Virus record (IMG/VR): IMGVR_UViG_3300015206_000036
Coordinates: 1-41,976 of that record
Length of the DNA: 41,976 nucleotides
Origin: a virus
Strand: one strand, 5' to 3'
This document shows, piece by piece, positions 13,708-21,040 of this stretch. The notes under the pieces are model-generated. The model was given only the letters and a program-made list of their open reading frames with translations. It had not been told where the DNA came from and made no database searches. The translations under genes and the position numbers were made by a program. Position 1 is the first letter of the stretch. Every line of letters starts with the position of its first letter.

Positions 13708-14045
13708 CGTTTCATTCTCGCTTGCTTGCGTTGACGATTGAGTTTGATGCAGGTGTGTCTGTCGTGACAACGCTTGCACAGTGATTCGAGATTGCTCTCA
13801 TCAAGTCGCAGATCAGGTCGATCTCTGATGTCTTCGATGTGATTGACCACGCTCGCGGGCACGAGACGATGCTGCTGCTCGCAGTGCTTGCACAGTGGGT
13901 GCTTCGCTAACTGAATCAGTCGAAGTCGCTTCCATGCTGCATCGTAGCCACGACCGTGCGCGGATGTGTCACGCGTTTCAAGCACAGACATCGACGACGA
14001 TCTGCGCTGCTTCATCGGTTGCAACGTCATCGGTCTAATGGGCAT
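13704..14045 (-). CDS. HNH endonuclease
   Basis: A protein of up to 113 residues. The HNH core is complete: a zinc knuckle HPLCKHCEQQHRL, then VVNHIEDIRDRPDLRLDESN, and NLESLCKRCHDRHT with the second CxxC. Preceding it is the GRGYDAAWKRLRLIQLAKHP lead seen in phage HNH proteins near terminases. In HK97-like phages such enzymes assist the terminase in cutting at cos; here it is separated from terS by about 3.4 kb. ATG 14045 is the first start; ATG 13991 (MSVLETRD) is possible. A terminator follows the gene. Confidence 0.88.
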   Translation of the reverse strand: MPIRPMTLQPMKQRRSSSMSVLETRDTSAHGRGYDAAWKRLRLIQLAKHPLCKHCEQQHRLVPASVVNHIEDIRDRPDLRLDESNLESLCKRCHDRHTCIKLNRQRKQARMKR

Positions 14046-14133
14046 GCGTGTACACGTTAGCGACGACGATTATCAGCAACACGACGATCATCGTGTAGAT
14101 CAACCATGCAGGGGTTTCATCGTCGTCGTTCAC
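14035..14133 (-). CDS. Tiny single-pass membrane protein
   Basis: A 32-residue protein from GTG 14133, overlapping the previous stop as GTGA. An acidic N-terminus (MNDDDETPAW) is followed by one hydrophobic helix of about 18 residues (LIYTMIVVLLIIVVANVY) and a short His tail. It would sit in the inner membrane with the N-terminus probably outside. Function unknown. It overlaps the HNH start by 11 bases. Confidence 0.55.
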   Translation of the reverse strand: MNDDDETPAWLIYTMIVVLLIIVVANVYTHAH

Positions 14134-14297
14134 GGCGGTGTCGGAACGATGTTGCCAGGCGTGCCAATCGGCGGGTACAGATCGTGTATCGCTGCAGGGT
14201 CACACGGTTGATTAGGCCACTGCGTTTTGTCGGTGGGCTTCGATGTGTCTTCAGGCAGATCGTCAGTGACGACGCCAGGTGATATTTGTCTGCTCAT
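14130..14297 (-). CDS. Small proline-rich hypothetical protein
   Basis: A 55-residue protein from ATG 14297, with an excellent ribosome site (GGAGGT, seven bases upstream) and an ATGA overlap with the nuclease gene. It is rich in Pro, Asp and Thr (SKPTDKTQWPNQPCDPAA) and ends PTPP, so it is probably unfolded or a peptide ligand. Function unknown. Confidence 0.65.
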   Translation of the reverse strand: MSRQISPGVVTDDLPEDTSKPTDKTQWPNQPCDPAAIHDLYPPIGTPGNIVPTPP

Positions 14298-14788
14298 GAT
14301 GCTGACCTCCAGCCATTGCGACTCAAGATTCGAATGACCATTTTGATAGCGAATTCCGATGACACTTGCGACTGCTCGAATCGCACGACGTTCCAACCTA
14401 GCAGCGTTGCGGTCGCGTATTTAATGTTGTCCTCTTTGAAACCCTGGACCGTTGCGTGACGACCACCCATTTGCCAGCTGCCGTCTTGCGCTCGACGCAT
14501 GACGATGCCTTCGATCTCGATGGCTAGTCGATACACACGACCGCTCGGCTTCGTGATCACAGTCGCGACGTCGAATCGCCACATCCGCTTGATCTCTTTC
14601 GCGAATGGAAATTCGCGCGCCATCTTCGGCAAGCCGCGCTGACGCCACTGCTCGCAGAACAAATCGCACGCCTCTGAGCGCTTGGATTTTTTCTTGTCGA
14701 GATCAGAGTCGAGCTTGCGCAGAGAAACGACCTTAGCGCGAACGGTCGCGCCAAGGTCGGCATCGTCGATGACTTTCTCGCGGCTCAT
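14294..14788 (-). CDS. Putative PD-(D/E)XK-type endonuclease
   Basis: A 164-residue protein started at ATG 14788 (ATGA overlap with the gene before). A basic helical N-terminus leads to FCEQWRQRGLPKM, then RMWRFDVATVI, RLAIEIEGIVM and GRHATVQGFKEDNIKYATAT, and LLGWNVVRFEQSQV. The FD strand, the E-x-E strand and the following Lys/Tyr helix match the restriction-endonuclease-like fold of small phage resolvases or endonucleases. It probably acts on recombination or replication intermediates. The family match is by pattern, so moderately sure. Confidence 0.65.
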   Translation of the reverse strand: MSREKVIDDADLGATVRAKVVSLRKLDSDLDKKKSKRSEACDLFCEQWRQRGLPKMAREFPFAKEIKRMWRFDVATVITKPSGRVYRLAIEIEGIVMRRAQDGSWQMGGRHATVQGFKEDNIKYATATLLGWNVVRFEQSQVSSEFAIKMVIRILSRNGWRSAS

Positions 14789-15198
14789 CCGAGCGGTTTT
14801 CCGAGCTTGTGATAATTCGCGCCTGCAACGAATGCTCGATACAGACCGACTCCGATCTGCTCGTTGTTCCACGCTTCTCGCAAGTCCGGCTTCACTTCGT
14901 CAGCGAATTTCTCGGCGTGTGACGCGATGTCGCTGTCGTCGATCGCTGGGCGAAGTTCAGGCAGATCGAGCGCTGCGACTTGCTCGCGATACGGTCTCGC
15001 GTCGCTCGCAACGTTGATCAAGCAGTCGATCAGCTGCAGCGCTCGCATCGCTTCGATCGACGCTGAAGCCAAATCGCCGACTTCAGGCAATTCCGTCAAC
15101 ACGTTGCCGAGCACGATAGCGGCCATCTGCACTCGAAACGTTTGCGCCTGCGCGTGTCGACGCTGAGCTTCGTTGAATTTTGCGTCCGCGCTTGTCAT
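14785..15198 (-). CDS. Hypothetical helical protein of the replication region
   Basis: A 137-residue protein from ATG 15198, overlapping the previous stop by one base (TGATG). It is mostly helical and acidic (VRVQMAAIVLG-like and LPEVGDLASASIEAMRAL segments, and a C-terminal AWNNEQIGVGLYRAFVAG). No catalytic motif is recognised. It is tightly linked to the nuclease gene that follows it. Confidence 0.7.
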   Translation of the reverse strand: MTSADAKFNEAQRRHAQAQTFRVQMAAIVLGNVLTELPEVGDLASASIEAMRALQLIDCLINVASDARPYREQVAALDLPELRPAIDDSDIASHAEKFADEVKPDLREAWNNEQIGVGLYRAFVAGANYHKLGKPLG

Positions 15199-15875
15199 CA
15201 CGATTTCGCTTTACGCGCTGCCACTGCAGGTTTAGATCGCGACGCACGAACGCGCTTGGGCTTGCCGCCAGCTTGTTCGGGATCGTCAGCGCCGTTTTCT
15301 GCCGCTTGCTGCTCTTGATCGTCTTTTGCGATCGCATCTTCAAGGCGCGCATCGCTCGCTGCTTCGTTTTTGCCATCGCCGTCTCCCATCGGCAGTTCCA
15401 TCTGATCCTCTTTCGTGATCGAGAGCTTTCCGAGCTTCATGTCGAACTTCTGGGACGTACCGGCATAGTCAAACAGCTTTTTTCCGCCGCCGTTGATCTC
15501 GGTCTGCACCGTGAACTTGAACAACGTGATGCCGCCGATCTGCGGGTCGATCGACATCTTGCAGATCGTCGTCGTCTCGAATTCGATCTCTTCGTCGTTC
15601 ACGCCGCACACGAACGAGACCGGCACTTTCTCGAATTTTCCGAGCAGCGGAATAGGGCCGATCTTGCCTCCGAGCAGCGGCTCGAAATGCCCCTGCGACG
15701 GCTCGTTGAACAACGCTTGGACGATCAGCTCTTCGCGAGTGAGCTTTTTCAGCTGCTCGCGCTTGACGAGCGTCGAGCATTTGATGTCCATGAACGTGTG
15801 ATTCTCATCGCCGTGCTTTTCAGTGCGCACATTGACGGAACCTTTGATCTGCACTTCACCTTTGAGATTCAGCAT
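15198..15875 (-). CDS. Conserved-type phage protein with charged C-terminal tail
   Basis: A 225-residue protein from ATG 15875 with GGAG at good spacing. The first 155 residues are beta-rich (MLNLKGEVQIKGSVNVRTEK, then FMDIKCSTLVKREQLKKLT, and ICKMSIDPQIGGITLFKFTV). The last 70 are disordered: first acidic (DGDGKNEAASDARLEDAIAK), then basic (KPKRVRASRSKP, AARKAKS). An acidic tail after a beta-rich core is reminiscent of single-strand DNA-binding proteins, and the position in the replication cluster would fit, but I see no OB-fold signature. Confidence 0.75.
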   Translation of the reverse strand: MLNLKGEVQIKGSVNVRTEKHGDENHTFMDIKCSTLVKREQLKKLTREELIVQALFNEPSQGHFEPLLGGKIGPIPLLGKFEKVPVSFVCGVNDEEIEFETTTICKMSIDPQIGGITLFKFTVQTEINGGGKKLFDYAGTSQKFDMKLGKLSITKEDQMELPMGDGDGKNEAASDARLEDAIAKDDQEQQAAENGADDPEQAGGKPKRVRASRSKPAVAARKAKS

Positions 15876-16025
15876 CGAGAGTTACTCCACGGGTTACGGG
15901 TTTAGAAAATTGACCACCTTCAGGCTCATACCGACAAATCCGTAGCGAGCGCTCGCTTCGAGAGATGTCAGATCTGCGACCAATAGTCCTGCACACGGTG
16001 GTCAGATGTGCTGTCGCTTTCAAAT
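15876..16025. promoter_or_regulatory. Intergenic region with palindrome and inverted repeat
   Basis: One of the few gaps in the minus-strand operons. It holds a perfect 14-base palindrome (AGCGAGCGCTCGCT, 15944-15957), flanked by inverted TGACCACC (15911-15918) and GGTGGTCA (15997-16004). I see no convincing -35/-10 pair. It may be an operator or RNA-processing structure. Confidence 0.35.
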
Positions 16026-16298
16026 CTACTTTCCGACGATCGTTTTGACTTTCACTTGCGGCGCAGCTTTCTGCGCAACCGTGCGACGCGCTTTGATCGC
16101 AGCTTTGCGATTTCGCTTCTGCTGCGGCGTCTCGCCGGTATCAGGCTTCGCGAGCTTGATGTCGTCGTTGTAAGGGCCTTTCTTCGCGGGCTCTGTCGCG
16201 GGGTTCAATGCTGCTGCTTTCGCAGGCTTGGGTCCGTCGATCATGGGAATTGACCTCTGTGAGTTGAGATACCAATCGGGCAATAACTGCGCGCTCAT
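16026..16298 (-). CDS. Small basic Lys/Ala-rich protein
   Basis: Up to 90 residues. ATG 16298 overlaps the previous stop as ATGA, but ATG 16244 (MIDGPKPAKAAALNPATEP) has a better ribosome site (AGAGGT) and begins the low-complexity Lys/Ala/Pro part. The C-terminus is a basic helix (QQKRNRKAAIKARRTVAQKA). It may bind DNA or RNA non-specifically. Function unknown. Confidence 0.6.
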   Translation of the reverse strand: MSAQLLPDWYLNSQRSIPMIDGPKPAKAAALNPATEPAKKGPYNDDIKLAKPDTGETPQQKRNRKAAIKARRTVAQKAAPQVKVKTIVGK

Positions 16299-16570
16299 TC
16301 TGCGTCGTCGTCCTCATCGAGGTCAAAGCTAGCGAATTTGCTGTCGTCTTCGCGAGGCACCGCTCGTCGCTCGATCGATTCGCCGAATGCGACGAAGAAC
16401 GCGGCTGCGTAGGTCATGTCGTCAGTCAGCTGCATCGACTGCTTGCGCGCTTTGCAGATCGCGATTCGACACGCTTCACGCTTCGCCGTGATGCCGATCA
16501 CTTTGCCGATCTGAATGCCGTGCACGCTGAACTCGCGCTCGAATGCGAGAATGATCTCGTCGCGATTCAT
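16295..16570 (-). CDS. Small hypothetical protein of the replication cluster
   Basis: A 91-residue protein from ATG 16570, with ATGA overlaps at both ends. It appears helical (MNRDEIILAFEREFSVHGIQ), with a Cys-containing helix ACRIAICKARKQ and an acidic tail (ASFDLDEDDDAE). It follows the DnaB-like gene and may be a small accessory factor; no family is recognised. Confidence 0.65.
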   Translation of the reverse strand: MNRDEIILAFEREFSVHGIQIGKVIGITAKREACRIAICKARKQSMQLTDDMTYAAAFFVAFGESIERRAVPREDDSKFASFDLDEDDDAE

Positions 16571-17532
16571 CGCGGGCTTCTCACGAAGCCATCGTCGTCG
16601 CTGAAGTGCAGGTCGCCATACGCACCGCTCGGAAGGTATCGCGTGATCAGATCGTCATGAACCTGCGACTTGAATTGGCGCAAGCGACGGTTGAAATACC
16701 CTTCGACGCTTCCGCACCATCCAGTGTGATGACGCTGCTTTTTGATCTCTATCAGCATCGGCGAGAATTCCCCGACCACGTCAGCTTCCGCGCCTTTCTT
16801 CACGAACAAAATATTATCCGCAAGTCGCGTCAAGCTCGCAGCCCCCGCAATGTCGTCCATCGACGTCTGCTGATCGTTTCGCGACTGCTTGCGCGGATGC
16901 GCGATCAGGTGCAGATGAATCTTCGACAGCGTGCACGTGGTCGATATTGCGTTCGAAAACAATCGCTGGCCCTCGAAATCTTGAGATGACACGTCGAGAC
17001 GTTCGAGCGAATCGATGATCGCGTGCGATACACCGCGCTTCGCGAGAACTCGAATCACCGCCAGCAGCTTTGCATGATCGGCAATGCCGCGAGGATACGC
17101 CCACAGCCGCAATCGATCACTCCACGCATCGATGCACCACTGCAAACCGTCTTCGCTGGGGTCGATCGTTCCGAGCGCGACAACGGCTAAGCGCATGAAG
17201 ACATCGAACGGCTCGTCTTCGAGAGAAGCGATAAAAACACGTCGGCCGCTCAGCATCAGGTGACAGGCGAGCTGGCTGATCAGCGTCGTCTTGCCGTTTC
17301 CTGGCTGGCCGCTCCAGATCGAGTAGCCGCGCGGAAAGAATCTCAAGCTGTGACCGTCAACGTCGAACGGCGCAGTTACAAAATCGCGACGGCGTTCGTG
17401 ATAGCGACCGAGCAGCTCGCCGACGTTGAGCGACTGAAGATCGACGACTTGCTCGTCGGCTTCGATCTGATTTTCGAGAAACTCCGGGGCATCAGGCTCG
17501 ACGAGAATCCCTTTCATCGTGCGTGGCTTCAT
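16567..17532 (-). CDS. DnaB-like replicative helicase (RecA-fold ATPase)
   Basis: A 321-residue single-domain helicase of the DnaB/gp4 type. Walker A is WSGQPGNGKTTLISQLA (about residues 73-89). FIASLEDEPFDVFMRL follows, with the catalytic Glu after the second strand. Walker B is HAIIDSLERLD, then LHLIAHPRKQ (H3/H4-like) and IAGAASLTRLADNILFVKK, the conserved DnaB-type loop. An N-terminal DnaB domain and a primase domain are absent, so it is short for the family and probably needs host DnaG. It follows the initiator-like gene in a lambda O/P-type arrangement. Confidence 0.85.
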   Translation of the reverse strand: MKPRTMKGILVEPDAPEFLENQIEADEQVVDLQSLNVGELLGRYHERRRDFVTAPFDVDGHSLRFFPRGYSIWSGQPGNGKTTLISQLACHLMLSGRRVFIASLEDEPFDVFMRLAVVALGTIDPSEDGLQWCIDAWSDRLRLWAYPRGIADHAKLLAVIRVLAKRGVSHAIIDSLERLDVSSQDFEGQRLFSNAISTTCTLSKIHLHLIAHPRKQSRNDQQTSMDDIAGAASLTRLADNILFVKKGAEADVVGEFSPMLIEIKKQRHHTGWCGSVEGYFNRRLRQFKSQVHDDLITRYLPSGAYGDLHFSDDDGFVRSPR

Positions 17533-17879
17533 GCGTCAGCACCGAGCCATTCGATCGCACGTCGATGCGATTCGCAATCCATCGGCGCGATCGTCAGCAT
17601 CGAGCCGCACGTGCACCAGGCGCGAAAGCACGAGCACTTGACCGACTTCGCTTTGAGCAGCTTCCACACTGCTGAAGCGATCTCGCAGCGATCGAACCAC
17701 ACGATCACGTCGAGTCCCTCGAGCAGCTCGACCGGCATCGGCGTTCCGGCTTCGTGAATGATCGTCATGCAGGTATCCGGCAGTCGCCGCGGCAAATATT
17801 TCTTACTCGTGATGATGATCGGCAATGCTGGCTTGTTGCCTGTCGATCGAAGTTCTCGCAATTGATTCCAGTCGCTCAC
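17529..17879 (-). CDS. Hypothetical protein between initiator and helicase genes
   Basis: A 116-residue protein from ATG 17879, with ATGA overlaps on both sides. It has short Rossmann-like strands (LPIIITSKKYLP, LDVIVWFDRCEIASAVWKLL) and a Cys cluster (KCSCFRAWCTCGS) that could bind a metal. The pattern of a strand followed by D and R recalls toprim- or CBASS-like small Rossmann proteins, but I cannot assign it. Its place suggests a role in replication. Confidence 0.65.
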   Translation of the reverse strand: MSDWNQLRELRSTGNKPALPIIITSKKYLPRRLPDTCMTIIHEAGTPMPVELLEGLDVIVWFDRCEIASAVWKLLKAKSVKCSCFRAWCTCGSMLTIAPMDCESHRRAIEWLGADA

Positions 17880-18580
17880 GAGTACTTCACCTGTCGTTTC
17901 GGTTCAGTCAGCAGTGCGAGACCGGCATCGATGTGCTTCGCGTCGCGCAGAAATAATTCGATATCGTCATAGACGGTGTGCTTTTCGTTCGCCCCTGCAT
18001 GGAACTCTGAGCGCTTGTAGCCGTTGATCGAATCGATAAGCGTTTGCTGATCGTAGGTTTTGAGTGCTCGCTTGATTGCACCGTGACGCTTCGGGTCCAT
18101 TTTCGATCTCGACTTGCCGAACGTCTTTTGCCAGTGCTCGAAAATCACCTTCACAGTGTCAGTCGGACTCGCTTCGAGTTCGACAGCCTTCCGCTCGGAA
18201 TCTGCTCTGCTCTGCTCTGCTCTGCTCTGCTCTGAGGTGCAAGTTGATAGCAACGCGCTAGCAATACCGGCCCCGTTTACGCTAAGTCCTTGAATCTTGA
18301 TGAATTCTAGCTCGACCAATTTCTCTAAAGACTTGGCTATCGACGATTCGCTCATTTGCAGATACGCCATCTTCGAGATGAGCGAGGGGTTGGCTGGTAT
18401 AGCGTTCTGATAGCGAGCTGCTATCAACATCAGGCACATCATCATGAGCCTCGAACCGTCATCGCCCATGATCCACGGAACCGAAGTAAGCGTGTCGCGA
18501 TAGACCTTGATCCAAGTAGGGTCGCGCTTCTTGTAGTGCTGGTGCTCGTCCCATTTGAGGATGCTGATCGTTGCTGCCAC
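17876..18580 (-). CDS. Putative replication initiator, winged-helix type
   Basis: A 234-residue protein laid out like phage replication proteins of the lambda O/DnaD kind. The N-terminal part (about residues 10-100) has WIKVYRDTLTSVPWI, then LISKMAYLQMSESSIAKSLE and LVELEFIKIQG, reading as a winged helix. A linker follows that contains the repeated SEQSRAEQSRAD, encoded by a pentanucleotide tandem repeat (18201-18234). The C-terminal half (about 145-234) has VIFEHWQKTFGKSRSKMDPK and a helical domain with Lys/Arg, as in helicase-loading domains. It is followed by the DnaB-like gene. The origin may lie within it, as in lambdoid phages. Confidence 0.75.
   Translation of the reverse strand: MAATISILKWDEHQHYKKRDPTWIKVYRDTLTSVPWIMGDDGSRLMMMCLMLIAARYQNAIPANPSLISKMAYLQMSESSIAKSLEKLVELEFIKIQGLSVNGAGIASALLSTCTSEQSRAEQSRADSERKAVELEASPTDTVKVIFEHWQKTFGKSRSKMDPKRHGAIKRALKTYDQQTLIDSINGYKRSEFHAGANEKHTVYDDIELFLRDAKHIDAGLALLTEPKRQVKYS
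18201..18234. repeat. Pentanucleotide tandem repeat inside the initiator gene
   Basis: Six perfect TCTGC units plus a partial TCTG (plus-strand reading). Because the unit is five bases, gain or loss of one unit shifts the reading frame of the replication gene. It encodes the Gln/Ser/Arg/Ala/Glu linker of the protein. Confidence 0.95.
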
Positions 18581-18582
18581 GG

Positions 18583-18918
18583 TCAGACAGGCGACGCGTT
18601 AAATCTGTCGTGAACCGTTTTAGCGACGCCCGCCAGCAGCTCAGCAGAGCGCTGAAGTCGCTTCGATCGATCGAGCAATTGACCGGCGCTGATTCCGTAG
18701 CCTTCTTCGAGATATGGTTTCTGCCAGTCTTCGACCGGCAATGAGTGGCGCGAGATCTTTCCGTTGCTCAAGATCTCTACCCAATGGGCTTGATCAGCCG
18801 GAAACGCTTTTTTGCGCTGCCATCTTTTGATCGCTTCGCGCGAGACGTTCATCATGATCGAGAACGGCCCTTCTCCGCCAAAGTAGTCGACAACCGAAGT
18901 AACGGTTTGTTTTTTCAT
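18583..18918 (-). CDS. Cro/YdaS-like HTH repressor
   Basis: A 111-residue regulator. The N-terminal 65 residues form a Cro-type helix-turn-helix (TSVVDYFGGEGPFSIMMNVS, then REAIKRWQRKKAFPADQAHW and VEILSNGKISRHSL), as in the P22 Cro/YdaS group. The second half is helical (GQLLDRSKRLQRSAELLAG) and may mediate dimer contacts. I take ATG 18918; TTG 18945 in frame is less likely. It faces the plus-strand early block and has a 23-base dyad in the shared promoter region, which it probably binds, repressing the plus-strand promoter and its own. Confidence 0.8.
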   Translation of the reverse strand: MKKQTVTSVVDYFGGEGPFSIMMNVSREAIKRWQRKKAFPADQAHWVEILSNGKISRHSLPVEDWQKPYLEEGYGISAGQLLDRSKRLQRSAELLAGVAKTVHDRFNASPV

Positions 18919-18932
18919 CAGAATGTCAGTTC

Positions 18933-18955
18933 CGCTTGTAACCAAGAAACAAGCG
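18933..18955. promoter_or_regulatory. Operator-like inverted repeat
   Basis: CGCTTGT (18933-18939) and ACAAGCG (18949-18955) form a perfect 7-base dyad with a 9-base spacer. It covers the -35 box of the plus-strand promoter and lies just downstream of the minus-strand -10. This is the expected place for Cro-like repressor binding. Confidence 0.7.
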
Positions 18956-18964
18956 CACTATATT
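18936..18964 (+). promoter_or_regulatory. Early promoter for the plus-strand block
   Basis: TTGTAA (18936-18941), a 17-base spacer and TATATT (18959-18964) give a good sigma70-type promoter, about 33 bases before the first plus-strand start codon. Confidence 0.75.
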
Positions 18965-18984
18965 CGCCCCGCGACATAATTCAA
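18957..18984 (-). promoter_or_regulatory. Promoter for the Cro-like gene and replication operon
   Basis: On the minus strand TTGAAT (18984-18979), a 16-base spacer and TATAGT (18962-18957) form a sigma70-type promoter. Its -10 box overlaps the -10 of the opposing promoter, so the two directions should exclude one another. Confidence 0.7.
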
Positions 18985-18996
18985 GAAGGATCGCTC

Positions 18997-19152
18997 ATGA
19001 AATTACTCCCAGAAGCTATTGCTTTTTCTGCATTGCTTGTATTTGTAGCGCTTTTGGTGCGAATGAATATTCGCAAGCGCAATCGCGAGAGACGCGTTCG
19101 GCGCTTCTCGAACTGGATGGATTCGATGCAGCCGAAGAGTCGCAAGTCGTGA
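18997..19152 (+). CDS. Small membrane protein, first early gene
   Basis: A 51-residue protein from ATG 18997 with AAGGA at good spacing. An N-terminal hydrophobic helix (AIAFSALLVFVALLVRM, about residues 6-22) is followed by a strongly basic tail (RKRNRERRVRRFSNW), so the tail should face the cytoplasm. As the first gene transcribed early, it may act on the host membrane or exclude other phages, but this is inference. GTGA overlap with the next gene. Confidence 0.65.
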   Translation: MKLLPEAIAFSALLVFVALLVRMNIRKRNRERRVRRFSNWMDSMQPKSRKS

Positions 19153-19340
19153 GCAGCGTGAAGATGCTCGTCGCGAGCGAGCACGCGATCGAAGTCGCGC
19201 AGCAGCTGCATCGTGTTGCTCGCGCGATCGAGCGAGACCCGCAAGCGCTGACTCAGTTCGTGGTGAATAGCAGCGTCATCATCGATGCGCACTCGGTCAG
19301 AATTCAGCTCACGGTTCACGCGACCGTTCCCGTTCAATGA
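19149..19340 (+). CDS. Small early hypothetical protein
   Basis: A 63-residue protein from GTG 19149, overlapping the previous stop. It is a helix (SEHAIEVAQQLHRVARAIER) followed by short strands (SVIIDAHSVRIQLTVHA). It ends in an ATGA overlap with the next gene. No family is recognised. Confidence 0.6.
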   Translation: MSSVKMLVASEHAIEVAQQLHRVARAIERDPQALTQFVVNSSVIIDAHSVRIQLTVHATVPVQ

Positions 19341-19555
19341 ACGAGGTCATCATTCGCTACAGCGTGTCTGATGCGCTCGGCATGATGGCTGCTGTCGACA
19401 GCGCTGAAGTCGCTCTGATGCTTCGCGCTGAGCAGAAAGTCATCAGCGACAGCGAACGCGATCACGCGCTAATCATGTTTCGAAAGCTTCGATCGGACCT
19501 GCTGCGATCGCGAGCTGATGTCCTTCAGCAGATTTTAGACAAGAGGAAAACCTGA
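19337..19555 (+). CDS. Small early hypothetical protein
   Basis: A 72-residue, mostly helical protein from ATG 19337 (MNEVIIRYSVSDALGMMAAV, then LRAEQKVISDSERDHALIM). The C-terminal half is charged and may form a coiled coil. It stands directly before the recombination gene and is coupled to the previous gene by ATGA. Confidence 0.6.
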   Translation: MNEVIIRYSVSDALGMMAAVDSAEVALMLRAEQKVISDSERDHALIMFRKLRSDLLRSRADVLQQILDKRKT

Positions 19556-19557
19556 CA

Positions 19558-20439
19558 ATGGCAGTATCTAAATCAACCGCTGTGGCGACGAGCGCGCCTG
19601 CAGCTGCGACTCTCGCCGATGTTCCGCAGCAGAAGCTGATGCTCAAACTCGCGACGAAGTACGGCGTCGATGAGACGAAAATGCTTTCGACGTTGAAAGC
19701 GACCGCGTTCAAACAGCGCGGCAAAAAAAACCCCGACACGCAAAAGTACGACGCGCCGATCGACATCTCGAACGAGCAGATGATGATGCTCGCAGTCGTC
19801 GCCGATCAGTACGGTCTGAATCCTTTCACGCGCGAGATTTATGCGTTCCCGAGCGAGAACGGCATCGTCGCTGTCGTGAGCGTCGATGGCTGGATTCGCA
19901 TCATCAACGAGCGACCGGAGCTTTTGTCGATCGAGTTTGAGATCGCGCCACCCGGAACCGAAGATCCGTGGATCACGTGCACGATCACGCGTCGCGATCG
20001 CACGAAGCCGCTCGCGGTGACCGAGTATCTGTCTGAGTGCTCGCGCAACACCGACCCCTGGAAAGAAATGCCGCGGCGAATGCTGCGTCACAAAGCGCTG
20101 ATTCAGTGCGCGCGCGTCGCGTTCGGATTTGCTGGCGTGTATGACCCCGATGAAGCGGATCGCATCGTTGCGACCGTGGAGCGTCGCGAGGCGCAGCTGA
20201 CGAGCGGCAAGTCGAACATCGAAGAGCCGAAGCGCTTGAGCGAGAAAGCTGCGGCAGCGATCAGCATGGACATGATGACGACGCTCAAGGATAAGCTCAA
20301 AGAAGAGGGCGTCGCAGAGTCGCTGCTCTGCGCTCGCTACTCGATCGGCTCGCTGTCTGAGCTGCCCGAGGCGTTCTACCGCGAAGCGATCGCGACCATC
20401 GACGAGCTGAGCAAGGATGCTGGAAATGGCTCAGGTTGA
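19558..20439 (+). CDS. bet: RecT/Bet family single-strand annealing protein
   Basis: A 293-residue member of the lambda Bet/RecT superfamily (PF03837). Family features are EQMMMLAVVADQYGLNPFTR (about residues 80-99), then EIYAFPSENGIVAVVSVDGW and IRIINERPE. Later come the TEYLSECSRNTDPWKEMPRR and MLRHKALIQCARVAFGFAG segments. It anneals complementary single strands exposed by the exonuclease encoded next, for recombination and concatemer formation. The Ala/Thr-rich first 30 residues and the acidic C-terminus are variable. It overlaps the exonuclease gene by 14 bases. Confidence 0.93.
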   Translation: MAVSKSTAVATSAPAAATLADVPQQKLMLKLATKYGVDETKMLSTLKATAFKQRGKKNPDTQKYDAPIDISNEQMMMLAVVADQYGLNPFTREIYAFPSENGIVAVVSVDGWIRIINERPELLSIEFEIAPPGTEDPWITCTITRRDRTKPLAVTEYLSECSRNTDPWKEMPRRMLRHKALIQCARVAFGFAGVYDPDEADRIVATVERREAQLTSGKSNIEEPKRLSEKAAAAISMDMMTTLKDKLKEEGVAESLLCARYSIGSLSELPEAFYREAIATIDELSKDAGNGSG

Positions 20440-21040
20440 TTTCGACGTAGAGCATCACATCTATCGGCTGCGCACGAACGGCGTGCGCATTCGATCTGTG
20501 ACTGACGCGCTGAGCGTGGTCACGAACTTCGATCACGTCCCTCCCGATGTTCTTGAGACGGCGCGTCGCTTCGGATCGCAAGTCCATAAGACGGTTCACT
20601 ATTTTCTGATGAGCGATCTCGATGAGCGATCGCTGCACCCGCTGCTGAAAGCTCGACTCGATCAGTTCAAGCAGTTTCTCGTCGACTCAAAATTCGAAGT
20701 GCTGCACACCGAGCGGATCGTGATCGACCCCGCGCATCGCTACTGCGGCACGCTCGATCTGACCGGATTGATGCCGCGTCGAAAAAGCAAAGTCTCGGCG
20801 CTGATCGATCTGAAGAGCGGCGCAGTGCCGAAGACGGTCGGTCTGCAGACAGCAGGCTATCAGTACGCATGTGAAGAGCGGCCGCGCAAGCGTTTCGCTT
20901 TGCAATTGAAGGAGGACAGCTATCGATTGATAGCGCTCGAAGATGAGCGCGACTACAGCTGGTTCATCAGCTGCTTGAATGTTTACAAACTCTCACTGAA
21001 GGACAATCCCTACTCGGAGATGGTGGATGCAGCGAGATAA
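20426..21040 (+). CDS. RecB-like (PD-(D/E)XK) exonuclease
   Basis: A 204-residue nuclease, partner of the annealing protein. I use ATG 20426, which has AAGGA eight bases upstream; ATG 20417 is also possible. The nuclease core is RYCGTLDLTGLM (motif II Asp), then SALIDLKSGAVPKTVGLQTA (motif III DLK, with the Gln-containing motif IV: LQTAGYQYA). An upstream ETARRFGSQVHKTVHYFL corresponds to motif I with its His. It would digest one strand from double-strand ends to give substrate for Bet. Confidence 0.85.
   Translation: MAQVDFDVEHHIYRLRTNGVRIRSVTDALSVVTNFDHVPPDVLETARRFGSQVHKTVHYFLMSDLDERSLHPLLKARLDQFKQFLVDSKFEVLHTERIVIDPAHRYCGTLDLTGLMPRRKSKVSALIDLKSGAVPKTVGLQTAGYQYACEERPRKRFALQLKEDSYRLIALEDERDYSWFISCLNVYKLSLKDNPYSEMVDAAR

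Noticed and set aside
18201-18234. CRISPR or iteron array
   Set aside because: Unit of five bases without spacers; it is a simple tandem repeat within a coding frame.
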